Of a stretch of 64,000 nucleotides of DNA, positions 8,876-18,799 are shown piece by piece. The stretch covers positions 124,001-188,000 of the forward strand of contig NZ_BNAD01000002.1 of the NCBI RefSeq assembly GCF_014653115.1, written 5' to 3'. The notes beneath the pieces are model-generated. The model did not search any database, was not told the DNA's origin, and saw only the letters and a list, made by a program, of their open reading frames with translations. Numbering within the stretch: the stretch's first letter is position 1; each line of letters starts with the position of its first letter. A program made the position numbers and the translations under genes. Source of the stretch: Nocardioides flavus (ex Wang et al. 2016) (GTDB taxonomy: Bacteria; Actinomycetota; Actinomycetes; Propionibacteriales; Nocardioidaceae).

Positions 8876-8948
8876 AGCCGGTGACAGGAATCGAACCCGC
8901 GACATCATTATTACAAGTAATGCGCTCTACCAACTGAGCTACACCGGC
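8876..8948 (-). tRNA. tRNA-Thr (anticodon TGT)
   Basis: 73-nt tRNA read on the minus strand. The 7-bp acceptor stem GCCGGTG/CACCGGC (8942-8948 with 8877-8883) has discriminator T at 8876. The D arm contains TAGCTCAGTTGGTAGAGC. The anticodon stem CATTA/TAATG closes the loop CTTGTAA, giving anticodon TGT, which reads ACA (and perhaps other ACN) threonine codons. The T arm has GGGTTCGATTCC. CCA is not encoded. The anticodon stem is unusually AT-rich for this genome. Confidence 0.95.
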
Positions 8949-8971
8949 GTGCGCCCGAGGGCGCGGCGGCC

Positions 8972-8977
8972 ATCCTA
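8972..8977 (-). promoter_or_regulatory. -10 box for tRNA-Thr
   Basis: TAGGAT on the minus strand lies 23 nt before the mature tRNA 5' end, so transcription would start near 8965. It overlaps the start region of the divergent amylase gene. Confidence 0.4.
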
Positions 8978-8997
8978 GGTGAGGGAGGATGGGGTCC

Positions 8998-10842
8998 GTG
9001 CGCCTCCTCCACCTCCCCCACCACGACGGCTCGCCGCTGCACGTCTCCGACGGAGCGCCGGCCCTGGGCGACACCGTCACGGTCCGCGTGCGCACGCACG
9101 TGGACGACGCCCCGGTGGAGGGCATGTGGCTGCGCACGACGTACGACGCCGAGCCGGTCTACGTCGAGATGCGCCCGAGCGCGGCGGGGACCACCACCTG
9201 GTGGGAGGCGGGCCTGCTGGTGCACAACCCGGTGACCCACTACCGGTTCCTCCTCCAGCGGGCCGACGGGTCGCAGGACTGGCTGACCGGCGCCGGCCTG
9301 GTCGGGCACGACGTGCCCGACGCCTCCGACTTCCGGCTCACCGCCCACGCTCCCGCGCCCGACTGGGGGCGCGACGCCGTGGTCTACCAGGTCTTCCCCG
9401 ACCGCTTCGCCCGCTCGGCCGCGGCCGACGCGCGTGAGACGCCGGACTGGGCACTGGCGGCCGAGTGGGACGACGAGGTGGCCTTCGAGCCCGACGACCC
9501 GCGCACGCCGATGCAGCTCTTCGGCGGCGACCTCGACGGCATCACCGAGCACCTCGACCACGTGGCGGCGGTCGGCGCCGACGTCCTCTACACGACCCCC
9601 GTCTTCCCGGGGGAGAGCAACCACCGCTACAACGCCACCACGTTCACGGAGGTCGACCCGCTGCTCGGCGGCGACGAGGCGTACGCCCGGCTCAGCGCAG
9701 CCGTGCACGAGCGGGGCTGGCGGATCCTGGGCGACCTGACGACCAACCACACCGGCGACACCCACGAGTGGTTCCTCGCCGCGATCGACGACCCCGAGGA
9801 CCCGCACCGCTCGTTCTACCACTTCGACGACGACGGCACCTACGCCTGCTGGATGGGTCACGGCACGCTGCCCAAGATCAACCACGCGGACCGCGACGTG
9901 CGCCACGCGATGGTCGAGGGGCCGGACTCCGTGGTCGGCCGCTGGCTCCAGCCGCCCTTCGACGTGGACGGCTGGCGCATCGACGTCGCCAACATGACGG
10001 GCCGCCTCGGCGCCACGGACGTCAACCACGAGGTCGCCCGCGCCGTGCGCGCCACCTCGGAGGCGCTCCGCGCGGACGCGTGGGTCATCGGGGAGCACAA
10101 CCACGACGCCACCGGCGACGTCGACGGCGACGGCTGGCACGGCACGATGAACTACTCCGGCTTCTCGTGGCCCGTGTGGTCGTGGCTGCGCGACCCCGCC
10201 ACCCCGGCGCGCGCCTTCGGCCGGCCGGTGCAGGTCGCGCGCCGCGACGGACCTGCGGTGCTCGACACCTTCCGGGCCTGGCAGGGCACGCTCGGCTGGC
10301 GGGCGACGGAGTCGAGCTGGAACATCCTGGGTTCGCACGACTCGGCCCGCATCCGGACGATCGTCGGCGACCCGGCCGTGCACCGGGTGGCGGCCGGGCT
10401 GCAGTTCACGATGCCCGGGGTGCCGATGGTCTTCGCCGGCGACGAGATCGGCCTCGAGGGCGTGACCGGCGAGGACGCCCGCCGCACCATGCCGTGGCAC
10501 CGCCGCGACGAGTGGGACACGACCACCCTCGCGGCCTACGCCGACCTGGCCTCCCTGCGGCGCAGCCGGGTCGCGCTGCGCCGCGGCGGGCTGCGCTGGG
10601 CCCACGTGGACACCGACGTCCTCGCCTACCTGCGCGAGCACCCCGCGGGCAGCGTCCTGGTGGTGGCACGGCGCGGCCCCGGCGACGCGTTCCCGCTCCC
10701 CGTGGGCCCCGGACGGCACCTGTTCGGCTCCGAGCCCGGCGGAGCGGACCTGGTCGCCGACGAAGGTCGGGCGGGGGGCGAGGTCGAGGTCCCGGCCTGC
10801 GGCGGCCCCCGGTTCGACGTGTGGGAGCTCGACGCCCCGTAG
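8998..10842 (+). CDS. Glycoside hydrolase family 13 alpha-amylase/neopullulanase-like protein
   Basis: 614 residues. An N-terminal beta-sandwich (about 1-120, CBM34-like) precedes the GH13 barrel. Visible barrel motifs: YQVFPDRFARS (about 130), region I DLTTNH (about 245), region II GWRIDVAN with the nucleophile Asp (about 327), region III IGEHNHD with the acid Glu (about 365), and region IV LGSHDSARI (about 446). It probably hydrolyses alpha-1,4 glucans or maltodextrins in the cytoplasm, as no signal peptide is seen. I chose GTG 8998 over ATG 8989: GAGGGAGG lies about 9 nt from the GTG but touches the ATG. It is followed 17 bp later by a DUF4032 gene. Confidence 0.9.
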   Translation: MRLLHLPHHDGSPLHVSDGAPALGDTVTVRVRTHVDDAPVEGMWLRTTYDAEPVYVEMRPSAAGTTTWWEAGLLVHNPVTHYRFLLQRADGSQDWLTGAGLVGHDVPDASDFRLTAHAPAPDWGRDAVVYQVFPDRFARSAAADARETPDWALAAEWDDEVAFEPDDPRTPMQLFGGDLDGITEHLDHVAAVGADVLYTTPVFPGESNHRYNATTFTEVDPLLGGDEAYARLSAAVHERGWRILGDLTTNHTGDTHEWFLAAIDDPEDPHRSFYHFDDDGTYACWMGHGTLPKINHADRDVRHAMVEGPDSVVGRWLQPPFDVDGWRIDVANMTGRLGATDVNHEVARAVRATSEALRADAWVIGEHNHDATGDVDGDGWHGTMNYSGFSWPVWSWLRDPATPARAFGRPVQVARRDGPAVLDTFRAWQGTLGWRATESSWNILGSHDSARIRTIVGDPAVHRVAAGLQFTMPGVPMVFAGDEIGLEGVTGEDARRTMPWHRRDEWDTTTLAAYADLASLRRSRVALRRGGLRWAHVDTDVLAYLREHPAGSVLVVARRGPGDAFPLPVGPGRHLFGSEPGGADLVADEGRAGGEVEVPACGGPRFDVWELDAP

Positions 10843-10859
10843 CCGCTAGGGTCTCCTCC

Positions 10860-12068
10860 ATGGCCATGCGGATCGTCGCCAGCCGGCCCGACCCGGCGAT
10901 CCTCACGCTGCCGTGGGACCTGCCGCTCGAGGAGTGGCCCGACGACGTCGTCGTCCCGCTGCCCCGCGGCCTGTCGCGCCACGTCGTACGGATCGTCCGC
11001 CTCGGCAGCAACGTCTACGCCGTGAAGGAGACCAACGACGACATCGCCTTCCGCGAGTACCGGATGCTGCGTGACCTGCAGCGCATGGGGATGCCCTCGG
11101 TGGTGCCACAGGGCGTCGTGACGGGGCGCGAGGGCAGGGACGGCGAGGAGCTGCCGGCGGCGCTGATCACCCGCCACCTCCAGTTCTCGCTGCCCTACCG
11201 CAGCCTCTTCAGCCGCGGCATGGACGCCGAGCACGTCCCCACACTGATCGACGCGATCGTGGTGCTCCTCGTGCGACTGCACCTGGCCGGCTTCTACTGG
11301 GGGGACGTCTCGCTGTCCAACGTGCTCTTCCGGCGCGACGCGGGCGCCCTCGCGGCCTACCTGGTCGACGCCGAGACCGGTGAGCTGCACGAGACGGTGG
11401 GCGACCGGCTCCGCGAGTACGACATCACGGTCGGCTGCGAGAACATCTTCGCCGAGCTGATGGACCTCAGCGCGAGCGGCGCGGTGAAGCGGCCGATCGA
11501 CGGCTTCGAGATCATCGAGCACCTCCGCTCCCGCTACGAGACGCTGTGGCGCGAGCTCACCGACCTCGAGGAGTTCGGCGCCGACGAGATGTGGCGCATC
11601 GAGCAACGGGTCGAGCGGCTCAACGACCTCGGCTTCGACGTCGACGAGCTCGACATCGTCACCGACCTCGGCGGCGACACCATCCGGATCCAGCCCAAGG
11701 TCGTCGACCTCGGCCACCACACGCGCGAGCTGCGCGACCTCACCGGGATGTCCGTCGAGGACAACCAGGCCCGCCGCATCCTCAACGACCTCGCCTCGTT
11801 CACCGCGCACCACGACCTGGGCCGCGAGGACCGGCACCTGGTGGCGAGCCGCTGGATGCACGAGATCTTCGAGCCGATCATGGCGATGGTCCCGCCCGAC
11901 GCCACCGGCAAGCTGGAGCCGGCCGAGGTGTTCCACGAGATCCTCGAGCACCGGTGGTACCTCTCCGAGCAGGCGGGGCACGAGATCGACATCCACGCGA
12001 CCGCCCGCGACTACATCGACCGCTTCCTCACCGCCAAGCCGGACGAGGCGATCACGGGGCAGGAGTGA
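10860..12068 (+). CDS. DUF4032 domain protein (kinase-like N-terminus)
   Basis: 402 residues. The N-terminal 200 residues resemble a lipopolysaccharide-kinase/protein-kinase-like fold: VYAVKETND (a possible Lys-containing strand), LHLAGFYWGDVSLSNVLF (a catalytic-loop-like HxD/N arrangement) and YLVDAETGEL (DFG-like position). The C-terminal half is DUF4032. The biochemical function is unknown. Start ATG 10860 is preceded by TAGGGT at 10847-10852, so the message is likely leaderless; ATG 10866 is an alternative. Its 3' end overlaps the convergent metallophosphoesterase gene by 17 bp. Confidence 0.8.
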   Translation: MAMRIVASRPDPAILTLPWDLPLEEWPDDVVVPLPRGLSRHVVRIVRLGSNVYAVKETNDDIAFREYRMLRDLQRMGMPSVVPQGVVTGREGRDGEELPAALITRHLQFSLPYRSLFSRGMDAEHVPTLIDAIVVLLVRLHLAGFYWGDVSLSNVLFRRDAGALAAYLVDAETGELHETVGDRLREYDITVGCENIFAELMDLSASGAVKRPIDGFEIIEHLRSRYETLWRELTDLEEFGADEMWRIEQRVERLNDLGFDVDELDIVTDLGGDTIRIQPKVVDLGHHTRELRDLTGMSVEDNQARRILNDLASFTAHHDLGREDRHLVASRWMHEIFEPIMAMVPPDATGKLEPAEVFHEILEHRWYLSEQAGHEIDIHATARDYIDRFLTAKPDEAITGQE

Positions 12069-13572
12069 CCGGGCTCCACTCGCCGACCCGCCAGGACCCG
12101 TCGGTGCGCAGCCGCACCCACTGCAGGCCCACCGGCCGCCCCTCGGCATAGGTCACCAGGCTCACCTCGGCGTCGCGCCGCGGCTTGCTGCCCAGCGCGA
12201 TGGCGTACGCCGCCCCGCCCGTCGTGCCGGTGGTCCAGGTGTAGCCGATGGCGCCGTCCTCGCCCTCGACGGGATCGGGCCCGGACTGCACGTGGGTGTG
12301 CCCGCCCACGACGAGGTCGACGCACCCGCGCGCGAGGGCCTCGCGCCCGAGGTTGGCGTCGTGGACGAGCACGGTGCTGATCCGCTCGTCGTCCTCGGCG
12401 GCCGCGCAGGCGTCGTCGGCCAGCCGGTCCCCGACCTCGGAGAAGCTGAGCCCGGTCTCGTCGCGCCAGTTGCCCAGACCGCTGCTGCGGGGGTCGTCGA
12501 CCCCGAGGACCGTGCCGCCCCACGGGGCGTCGACCGCCTCGCCGTCGAGCATCGTCCAGCCCTGGTCGGCGAGGTAGGTGCTGACGAAGGTGCCGTGGTC
12601 GTGGTTGCCTGCGACGCCGAAGCGCTCCCAGTCGGCGAAGGCCGACTGCACCGAGTCGAGGCTGAACGCCTCCCACGGCTGGCCGGTGGAGGTGTCGTCG
12701 CCGGCGTTGAGCACCACCGTCGCCCCCGCGGCCTCGCCGATGGCCCGCGCGACGCGGTCCATGCCGATGTTGTCGTGCCGGTCGCTGACGAGGAGCGCGA
12801 CGGTCTCACCGTCCTCCGGCTCGCGCAGGCCGAGGTCGACCAGCCCTGCCGCCCCCTCGGCGGCCGCGGAGTAGAACTCGCGGCTGCGGTCGTAGGTGTC
12901 GATCGCGCTCAGCACGAGCCGACGGCTCTGCGTCGTCACCGGGCCGGTGCGGACCTCGATGTCGCGCACCTCCTCGGGGAGCACGACGTCGTCGCCGGCG
13001 AGCTCGGCCAGGGTCTGCCAGCTGCCCTGGTCCTCCTGGGTCTCCTCATCGGACTCCCACGGCTGCCAGACCAGGACCGGCAGCACCAGCAGCAGGGCCA
13101 GCGCGACCACGCCCTGCCGCGTCCGTACGCCCCGGAACAGCTCGCCGCGACGGTGCCGGCCGAGCAGCAGGAAGAACGCGACCGGGACGAGGCCGACCCC
13201 CACTCCGCGCAGCGCGGCGGAGAGCGCCATGTCGAGGACGACGTCCTGCACCTTCTCGATCGGCGCGCGGGGGTCACCGGCGATGAGGGCGTAGCGCTCG
13301 ACCAGCTCCTCGATCGAGCCGACCTCGGTCTTGCCGAGGCTGAGGGTGACGCCCAGCGGGCCGACGTCGCGGAAGCGGAAGTCCGGCAGCAGCGGACCGG
13401 TCTCGACGACCGCGTCCTTCGCCAGCGTGGGGCGCACGACGGTGTCGTGGCCCACGAGCACCACGGTGCGGCTGCTGGTGAGGAACAGCGACACCGCCAC
13501 GACCAGCCCCAGCGCCACGCTGACCGACGCCAGGGCGGCGCCGACGAGCAACCGCCGGGGGACGGGCCTCAC
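12052..13572 (-). CDS. Membrane-anchored metallophosphoesterase
   Basis: 506 residues. The N-terminal part has membrane segments at about 8-28, 125-145 and 155-175. The C-terminal half is a calcineurin-like phosphoesterase domain with dimetal-site motifs VSDRHDN, NAGDD, AGNHDHG, LVHDAN and GGHTHVQ. The first motif is SDRHDN instead of the common SDxHG. The substrate cannot be read from the sequence. The GTG at 13572 overlaps the rlmB stop (GTGA), indicating translational coupling with rlmB upstream. Similar membrane phosphoesterases follow rlmB in related genomes as far as I recall. Confidence 0.82.
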   Translation of the reverse strand: MRPVPRRLLVGAALASVSVALGLVVAVSLFLTSSRTVVLVGHDTVVRPTLAKDAVVETGPLLPDFRFRDVGPLGVTLSLGKTEVGSIEELVERYALIAGDPRAPIEKVQDVVLDMALSAALRGVGVGLVPVAFFLLLGRHRRGELFRGVRTRQGVVALALLLVLPVLVWQPWESDEETQEDQGSWQTLAELAGDDVVLPEEVRDIEVRTGPVTTQSRRLVLSAIDTYDRSREFYSAAAEGAAGLVDLGLREPEDGETVALLVSDRHDNIGMDRVARAIGEAAGATVVLNAGDDTSTGQPWEAFSLDSVQSAFADWERFGVAGNHDHGTFVSTYLADQGWTMLDGEAVDAPWGGTVLGVDDPRSSGLGNWRDETGLSFSEVGDRLADDACAAAEDDERISTVLVHDANLGREALARGCVDLVVGGHTHVQSGPDPVEGEDGAIGYTWTTGTTGGAAYAIALGSKPRRDAEVSLVTYAEGRPVGLQWVRLRTDGSWRVGEWSPVTPAP

Positions 13573-14528
13573 GCCGTACGGGCCTGCGAGATCGCGTAGA
13601 GGGCGACCGAGGCGGCCACTCCGGCGTTGAGCGACTCCAGCTGCCCGGCCATCGGGATCGACACGATCTGGTCGCAGGTCTCCGCGACGAGCCGGCCCAG
13701 GCCCTTGCCCTCGGAGCCGACCACGACGACCAGGGGTCCCTCGGCGAGCCCGCCGGGCGCGACCAGCTCGGGCAGGGACAGGTCGCCGTCGGCCGCGAGG
13801 CCGACGACCATGCAGCCCGCCTCCTGGTAGGCCTTGAGCTGGCGGACGAGGTTCACCGTCTGGGCGACGGGGACCCGGGCGGCCGCCCCGGCGCTGGTCT
13901 TCCACGCCGAGGCCGTCATGCCGGCGGCACGCCGCTCGGGGATGAGCACGCCGTGGGCACCGAAGCCGGCGGCCGACCGGATCACCGCGCCGAGGTTGCG
14001 CGGGTCGGTGACAGAGTCGAGCGCGACGACGAGTGCCGGCTCCTTGGCCTCGTCGGCCCGCTCGAGCAGGTCGTCGGCGTGGGCGTACTCGTAGGCCGGG
14101 AGACGCGCGGCGAGGCCCTGGTGCACGGCTCCGCCGGTCATCCGGTCCATCTCGTTGCGGGTGACCTCGAGCAGGGTCAGGCCCTGCTCGGCGGCCAGCT
14201 TGAACGCCTCGCGCATGCGGCCGTCACGCTCGGCACCCTCGGCGACGTAGATCCCGGTGACCGGCACGCCGGCCTGGAGCAGCTCCACGACCGAGTTGCG
14301 CCCCGCGGCCCACTCGGCGTCCGCGGTCGTGCGGCGCTTGGGACGGGTCTCGCGCGCCTTCTCGGCGCGCTTCGCGGCCTTGTGGGCCTGGTGGTAGGGG
14401 CGGTCCTTCGCCTTGGGCGTCGGCCCGCGGCCCTCGAGCCCGCGCCTGACCCGGCCGCCGGAGCCGGCGGTGGGGTTGCCCTTGCCGGTCTTCTTGATGG
14501 CGCCCTTGCGCTTCGAGTTCCCTGCCAT
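13569..14528 (-). CDS. rlmB: 23S rRNA (guanosine-2'-O-)-methyltransferase RlmB
   Basis: 319 residues. A Lys/Arg-rich disordered N-terminus (1-70) precedes the SpoU substrate-binding domain (GRNSVVELLQAG, about 75-150) and the trefoil-knot SPOUT methyltransferase domain. Knot motifs: DPRNLGAVIRSAAGFGAHG (motif 1), VVVGSEGKGLGRLV (motif 2) and SIPMAGQLESLNAGVAAS (motif 3). It methylates the 2'-O of G2251 (E. coli numbering) in 23S rRNA. It is 3 bp downstream of cysS and overlaps the phosphoesterase gene by 4 bp. The cysS-rlmB order is common in actinobacteria. Confidence 0.94.
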   Translation of the reverse strand: MAGNSKRKGAIKKTGKGNPTAGSGGRVRRGLEGRGPTPKAKDRPYHQAHKAAKRAEKARETRPKRRTTADAEWAAGRNSVVELLQAGVPVTGIYVAEGAERDGRMREAFKLAAEQGLTLLEVTRNEMDRMTGGAVHQGLAARLPAYEYAHADDLLERADEAKEPALVVALDSVTDPRNLGAVIRSAAGFGAHGVLIPERRAAGMTASAWKTSAGAAARVPVAQTVNLVRQLKAYQEAGCMVVGLAADGDLSLPELVAPGGLAEGPLVVVVGSEGKGLGRLVAETCDQIVSIPMAGQLESLNAGVAASVALYAISQARTA

Positions 14529-14531
14529 GTC

Positions 14532-15923
14532 TCACACGCTCCACTTCGGGCCGGCAGGGGTGTCCTCCACCTCGACGCCGGCCGCCTTGATCCGGTCACG
14601 GATGGCGTCGGCGCGGACCCAGTCCTTCGCCTCGCGCGCCGCCGTCCTCTCCTCGAGCAGTCCCCTCACCAGGGCGTCGACGACCTCGGTCAGCCGGTCG
14701 TCGGAGCCGCGGCCCGCCCACGCCGGGTCGGCCGGGTCGAGGCCGAGCACGCCGAGCATCGCGCGCACCTGGGCAGCGATCCCCGCGGCGGCGGAGTCCC
14801 CCGTCGACAGCGCTGAGTTGCCCTGACGCACGAGGTCGTGGACGACCGCCACGGCAGCCGGCGTGCCGAGGTCGTCGTCCATCGCGGCGGCGAACGCCGC
14901 TGGGACCTCCGACGCCACGGCCGAGACACCGGCGCGGTCGAGGAAGTCCTCGATGCGGCGGAACGCCTTGGCCGCCTCCTCGAGCGCCTCGAAGCTGAAC
15001 TCGACGTGCGAGCGGTAGTGGGCTGCGACGATGTAGTAGCGCAGCTCGATGCCGCGCACCCGCTCGAGCACCGACGGGATGAGCATCGAGTTGCCCAGGG
15101 ACTTGCTCATCTTCTCGCCGGCGGTGGTGATCCAGGCGTTGTGCAGCCAGTAGGACGCGAAGGGGCGCCCGGCCGCGCGCGACTGGGCCTGCTCGTTCTC
15201 GTGGTGCGGGAAGCGGAGGTCCACGCCACCGCCGTGGATGTCGAAGGCGGGGCCGAGGTACTTGCCGGCCATCGCGGAGCACTCGATGTGCCAGCCGGGA
15301 CGACCGGGACCCCAGGGCGACGGCCACGCGGCGGTCGCGGGCTCGGTCTCCGACTTGTGGCCCTTCCAGAGCGCGAAGTCGCGCGGGTCGCGCTTGCCGC
15401 GCGGGTCGGCGTCGCCGGCGGGCTCCATGTCCTCGACCCGCTGACGCGTCAGCTCGCCGTAGGACGGCCACGACCGGACGTCGAAGTAGACGTCGCCGCT
15501 GCCGTCCTCGGCGGCGTACGCGTGGCCGCGGGCCACGAGCTGCTCGATGAGCTCGACGATCTCCGGGACGTGGCCGGTGGCGCCCGGCTCGTACGTCGGG
15601 GGCAGCACGTTGATCGAGGCGAGGGCGGCGTCGAGCTCGCGCTTCATCGCGGCGGCGAGGGCGTACCAGTGGACGCCCTGCTCGGCCGACTTGGCCAGGA
15701 TCTTGTCGTCGATGTCGGTGACGTTGCGGATGAAGTCGACCTCGTGGCCGGTGGCGGTCAGCCAGCGGCGCAGCACGTCGAAGTTCACCGCGGACCGCAC
15801 GTGGCCGACGTGGGGCTCGGACTGGACGGTGAGGCCGCACACGTAGATCCCCGCCCGGCCGGGGGTGAGCGGGACGAAGTCGCGGGTCTCGCGCGTCGCG
15901 GTGTCGTGGAGCCTCAGGGTCAC
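14532..15923 (-). CDS. cysS: Cysteine--tRNA ligase
   Basis: 463-residue class I aminoacyl-tRNA synthetase. It has the HIGH-type motif [14 protein letters not shown] (Cys29 zinc ligand, HVGH about 38-41), WHIECSAMA and [10 protein letters not shown] with the other zinc ligands, and KMSKS near residue 268. The C-terminal anticodon domain is complete. This full-length, catalytic-length form is CysS and not the shorter mycothiol ligase MshC. GTG 15923 is preceded at 6 nt by TAGACT (15930-15935), so the mRNA is likely leaderless. It heads the cysS-rlmB-phosphoesterase operon. Confidence 0.96.
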   Translation of the reverse strand: MTLRLHDTATRETRDFVPLTPGRAGIYVCGLTVQSEPHVGHVRSAVNFDVLRRWLTATGHEVDFIRNVTDIDDKILAKSAEQGVHWYALAAAMKRELDAALASINVLPPTYEPGATGHVPEIVELIEQLVARGHAYAAEDGSGDVYFDVRSWPSYGELTRQRVEDMEPAGDADPRGKRDPRDFALWKGHKSETEPATAAWPSPWGPGRPGWHIECSAMAGKYLGPAFDIHGGGVDLRFPHHENEQAQSRAAGRPFASYWLHNAWITTAGEKMSKSLGNSMLIPSVLERVRGIELRYYIVAAHYRSHVEFSFEALEEAAKAFRRIEDFLDRAGVSAVASEVPAAFAAAMDDDLGTPAAVAVVHDLVRQGNSALSTGDSAAAGIAAQVRAMLGVLGLDPADPAWAGRGSDDRLTEVVDALVRGLLEERTAAREAKDWVRADAIRDRIKAAGVEVEDTPAGPKWSV

Positions 15924-16033
15924 CGGGCAAGTCTAGGGGCGGAGGACCGATCCACCGGCTTCGGCGGGCAGCCCCGCGGGACGAGGGCTGTGACTCCTGA
16001 GACGTGTGGGACTTCTCGGGTTATCGTCGAGCG

Positions 16034-17236
16034 GTGCTCCGACGTGCCGCCACCCTCGCCCTTGCCCTGCTCCTCGCCACTGCGCTCGTGCCCCCGGCGG
16101 GCGCGACGCCACAGGCGGAGACGCGCAAGCGCGCCACCCCGCAGGTCCAGCTGACCTCCTGGAGCAGCTACGCCGAGCTCAAGACCGGCGCCCGCAGGGG
16201 CCTCAAGATGGGCCGCGGACACGTCGCGCTGCGCAAGGCCAAGCCGCGCACGGTCGCGGGCAAGGCGTACGAGGCCGGCACCTGGACCTCGCCGTGGGCG
16301 ACACCCGGCTTCGGCGCGACGTCGCTCGTCCCGAGCTGGGAGGCCACCACACCGGGCCGGAGCCTGGTCCGCGTCGAGGTCCGGGCGCGCGACGCGAGCG
16401 GAGGCACCGGCACCTGGGACACGGTCGCCGACTGGAGCCTGCGCAACCGCCCGGTGGCGCGCCGGACGTACACCGGCCAGACCGACGACCTCGGTCGGGT
16501 CAGCGCCGACACGTGGGTCGCCGCAGGCTCCGTCACGTCGTGGCAGGTGCGGGTCACGCTGATGCGGCCCCGCGGCTCGAGCCTCGCCGTCAGCCTCGAG
16601 CGCGTCGGCGCCGTGGCCTCGGCCGACGCCAGCGCCCCCCGGCCGACCTCGAGGCCGGGCCCGGGCGCCGGCACAGTGCTGGCCGTCCCGACCTACTCCC
16701 AGATGACGCACACCGGCCACTACCCGCAGTGGGGCAACGGCGGCGAGGCGTGGTGCTCGCCGACCTCCACCGCGATGGTGCTGGCCTGGTACGGCATCTC
16801 CCCGACCCCGCGGGGCATCACGGCCGGCCACGCCGACGCGGTGGTGGACCACACCGCGAAGATGGTCTACGACCACGGCTACCGCGGCACCGGCAACTGG
16901 GCGTTCAACACCGCGTACGCCGCCACGCTCGTCGGCGGCGACTCCTACGTCACCCGGATGCGCGACCTCCGTGAGCTCGAGGACCACATCGTCGCCGGGG
17001 TGCCGGTCATCGTCTCGGTGGCCTTCGGGCGCAACCAGCTCACCGGTGCCCCGATCTCGGCCAGCAACGGCCACCTGCTGGTGGTCGTCGGGTTCGAGGC
17101 CGACGGCGACGTCGTGGTCAACGACCCGGCCGGGGCGACCAACGCCGAGGTGCGACGCGTCTACGACCGCGCGCAGTTCGAGCGGATCTGGATCGCGGCC
17201 TCCGGCGGCACGGCGTACGTCATCCGCAACTCCTGA
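16034..17236 (+). CDS. Secreted C39-like peptidase family protein
   Basis: 400 residues. A signal peptide starts MLRRAATLALALLLATALV, with a cleavage candidate after PAGA. The middle (about 30-210) is a beta-rich region. The C-terminal domain is papain-like peptidase C39: WCSPTSTAMVLAWYG carries the Cys (about residue 240) and SNGHLLVVVGFEADG the His (about 350), followed by VVNDPAG with the Asp. It is probably an exported cysteine peptidase or amidase of unknown substrate. I chose GTG 16034 because it begins a proper signal peptide and TATCGT lies 6 nt upstream; GTG 16004 is the longer alternative. Confidence 0.83.
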   Translation: MLRRAATLALALLLATALVPPAGATPQAETRKRATPQVQLTSWSSYAELKTGARRGLKMGRGHVALRKAKPRTVAGKAYEAGTWTSPWATPGFGATSLVPSWEATTPGRSLVRVEVRARDASGGTGTWDTVADWSLRNRPVARRTYTGQTDDLGRVSADTWVAAGSVTSWQVRVTLMRPRGSSLAVSLERVGAVASADASAPRPTSRPGPGAGTVLAVPTYSQMTHTGHYPQWGNGGEAWCSPTSTAMVLAWYGISPTPRGITAGHADAVVDHTAKMVYDHGYRGTGNWAFNTAYAATLVGGDSYVTRMRDLRELEDHIVAGVPVIVSVAFGRNQLTGAPISASNGHLLVVVGFEADGDVVVNDPAGATNAEVRRVYDRAQFERIWIAASGGTAYVIRNS

Positions 17237-17245
17237 CCCGCGGGG

Positions 17246-18763
17246 TCACACCGCGCTGAACCGGACCGTGTGCCAGCCCGTGGCGCCGTCGGGGTCAGGC
17301 GCTCGCAGGACGCTCGTCTGGGTCTCGCCGTCCTTGCCGGTGGCACGCACGCGGACCTCGTGGTCGCCCGCCGGTACGTCGAGGGTGACGGCCCACTGGA
17401 CCCACGTGTCCACCGACGGCACCACGCCCAGCTCGGCGCGGGCCCACGCGCCGCCGTCGACCTGGACCTCCACCGCCTCGATGCCGGTGTGCTGGTGCCA
17501 CGCGACGCCTCCGAAGGAGACCGGCCCGGCGGGCACCTCGTCCCCGCCGCGCGGGACGTCGACGCGCGAGGCGATCTTGACCGGGCCCTCCGCCGACCAG
17601 CCCCGCGTCGTCCAGTAGCCGGTGGACTCGGCGAAGGTGCTGACCTGCAGGTCGACGACCCACTTCGTGGCCGAGACGTAGCCGTAGAGGCCGGGCACGA
17701 TGGTGCGCACCGGGAAGCCGTGCTCGATGGGCAGCGGGCGACCGTTCATCGCGACCGCGAGCATGGCGTCGCGGTCGTCGGTCAGGGCCGCGAGCGGGGT
17801 GGCGCAGGTCCAGCCGTCGTGCGAGGTCTGCAGCACGCAGTCCGCCTCGTCGGACACGCCGAGCTCGGCGAGGATGTCGGCGATCCGTACGCCGCTCCAG
17901 CGGGCGTTGCCGACCAGCCCCCCGCCGACCTCGTTGCTGACGCAGCTGAGGGTGACCCACGACTCGGTCATCCGGCGCCTGACCAGGTCGGAGTAGCTGA
18001 GCGTCAGCTCCCGATCGACCAGCCCGTGGATGCGCAGCGACCAGTCGTCGGGCTCGATGGCGGGCTTCGCGATGGTCGTGTCGATCAGGTAGAAGTCGTC
18101 GGTGGGGGTCTGCCACGGTGAGACCCCGGCCAGGCCGACGGACGTGTCGGCCGGCGGCTGGCGCCGTGTGACGCCCGGGATCCGGAGGAGCCGTCGGCTG
18201 ACCTCGACGTGCCGGCGGCCTGCTCCCACCAGCCGGCCGGCGACGGCGATGCCCACCGCGGCGACCGACACCACGCCCGCCACCACGAGGAAGACCCGCC
18301 GCTCGTGGGACTCCAGGTCCGGCCTGCTCAGCCCCCGGTGCAGCGCGTCGGTGAGCGCCGAGTGGAGCGTGACCCACGTGACCAGGCCGACGGCGACCGG
18401 CAGGACGTCCACCGGTCCTGCCCCTCGCTGCAGCAGCACCGCGGTGAGGCCCACACCTGCGAGCGGCACCCACACCAGCAGCGGCGCCCACCAGCTGCGC
18501 CGCGCCAGCATCCCGGCCGTGGCGAAGCACGCCAGCAGCACGAGCAGGATGACCCCGACGAGGAAGGGCTTGTCGAAGAGGCCAAGGACCGAGATCGCGC
18601 TCTCGACCACCGGCCCCGGCGTGAGCCTGATGACCAGCTCCGCCACGGCCACGACGGGCGCCTCGCGGATGGTCAGGACCATCGCGGTGGCATAGCTGGT
18701 GGCCAGGCCGGCGAGCCCGGCCAGGACTCCGGCCAGCACCCAGGGCGGACGACGTGTGGTCAC
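17246..18763 (-). CDS. Membrane-anchored molybdopterin-dependent oxidoreductase (sulfite-oxidase family)
   Basis: 505 residues. At least four membrane segments span residues 8-170. The extracytoplasmic part carries an oxidoreductase molybdopterin-binding domain: [13 protein letters not shown] with the Mo-ligand cysteine (about residue 307), [16 protein letters not shown] (about 375), then a Mo-co dimerisation-type domain (about 420-505) ending with [11 protein letters not shown]. Substrate and electron acceptor are unknown. GTG 18763 has CACAAT at 18770-18775 6 nt upstream and is probably leaderless. It is divergent from ispF with only 36 bp between start codons. Confidence 0.88.
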   Translation of the reverse strand: MTTRRPPWVLAGVLAGLAGLATSYATAMVLTIREAPVVAVAELVIRLTPGPVVESAISVLGLFDKPFLVGVILLVLLACFATAGMLARRSWWAPLLVWVPLAGVGLTAVLLQRGAGPVDVLPVAVGLVTWVTLHSALTDALHRGLSRPDLESHERRVFLVVAGVVSVAAVGIAVAGRLVGAGRRHVEVSRRLLRIPGVTRRQPPADTSVGLAGVSPWQTPTDDFYLIDTTIAKPAIEPDDWSLRIHGLVDRELTLSYSDLVRRRMTESWVTLSCVSNEVGGGLVGNARWSGVRIADILAELGVSDEADCVLQTSHDGWTCATPLAALTDDRDAMLAVAMNGRPLPIEHGFPVRTIVPGLYGYVSATKWVVDLQVSTFAESTGYWTTRGWSAEGPVKIASRVDVPRGGDEVPAGPVSFGGVAWHQHTGIEAVEVQVDGGAWARAELGVVPSVDTWVQWAVTLDVPAGDHEVRVRATGKDGETQTSVLRAPDPDGATGWHTVRFSAV

Positions 18764-18769
18764 GCTCCC

Positions 18770-18793
18770 ATTGTGACGGGCGTCGGGCATGAT
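18770..18793. promoter_or_regulatory. Back-to-back leaderless promoters (molybdopterin oxidoreductase / ispF)
   Basis: In the 36-bp gap, CACAAT (minus strand, 18770-18775) lies 6 nt before GTG 18763, and CATGAT (plus strand, 18788-18793) 6 nt before GTG 18800. The -35 regions must overlap the opposite promoter or gene. Confidence 0.5.
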
Positions 18794-18799
18794 GCCGAC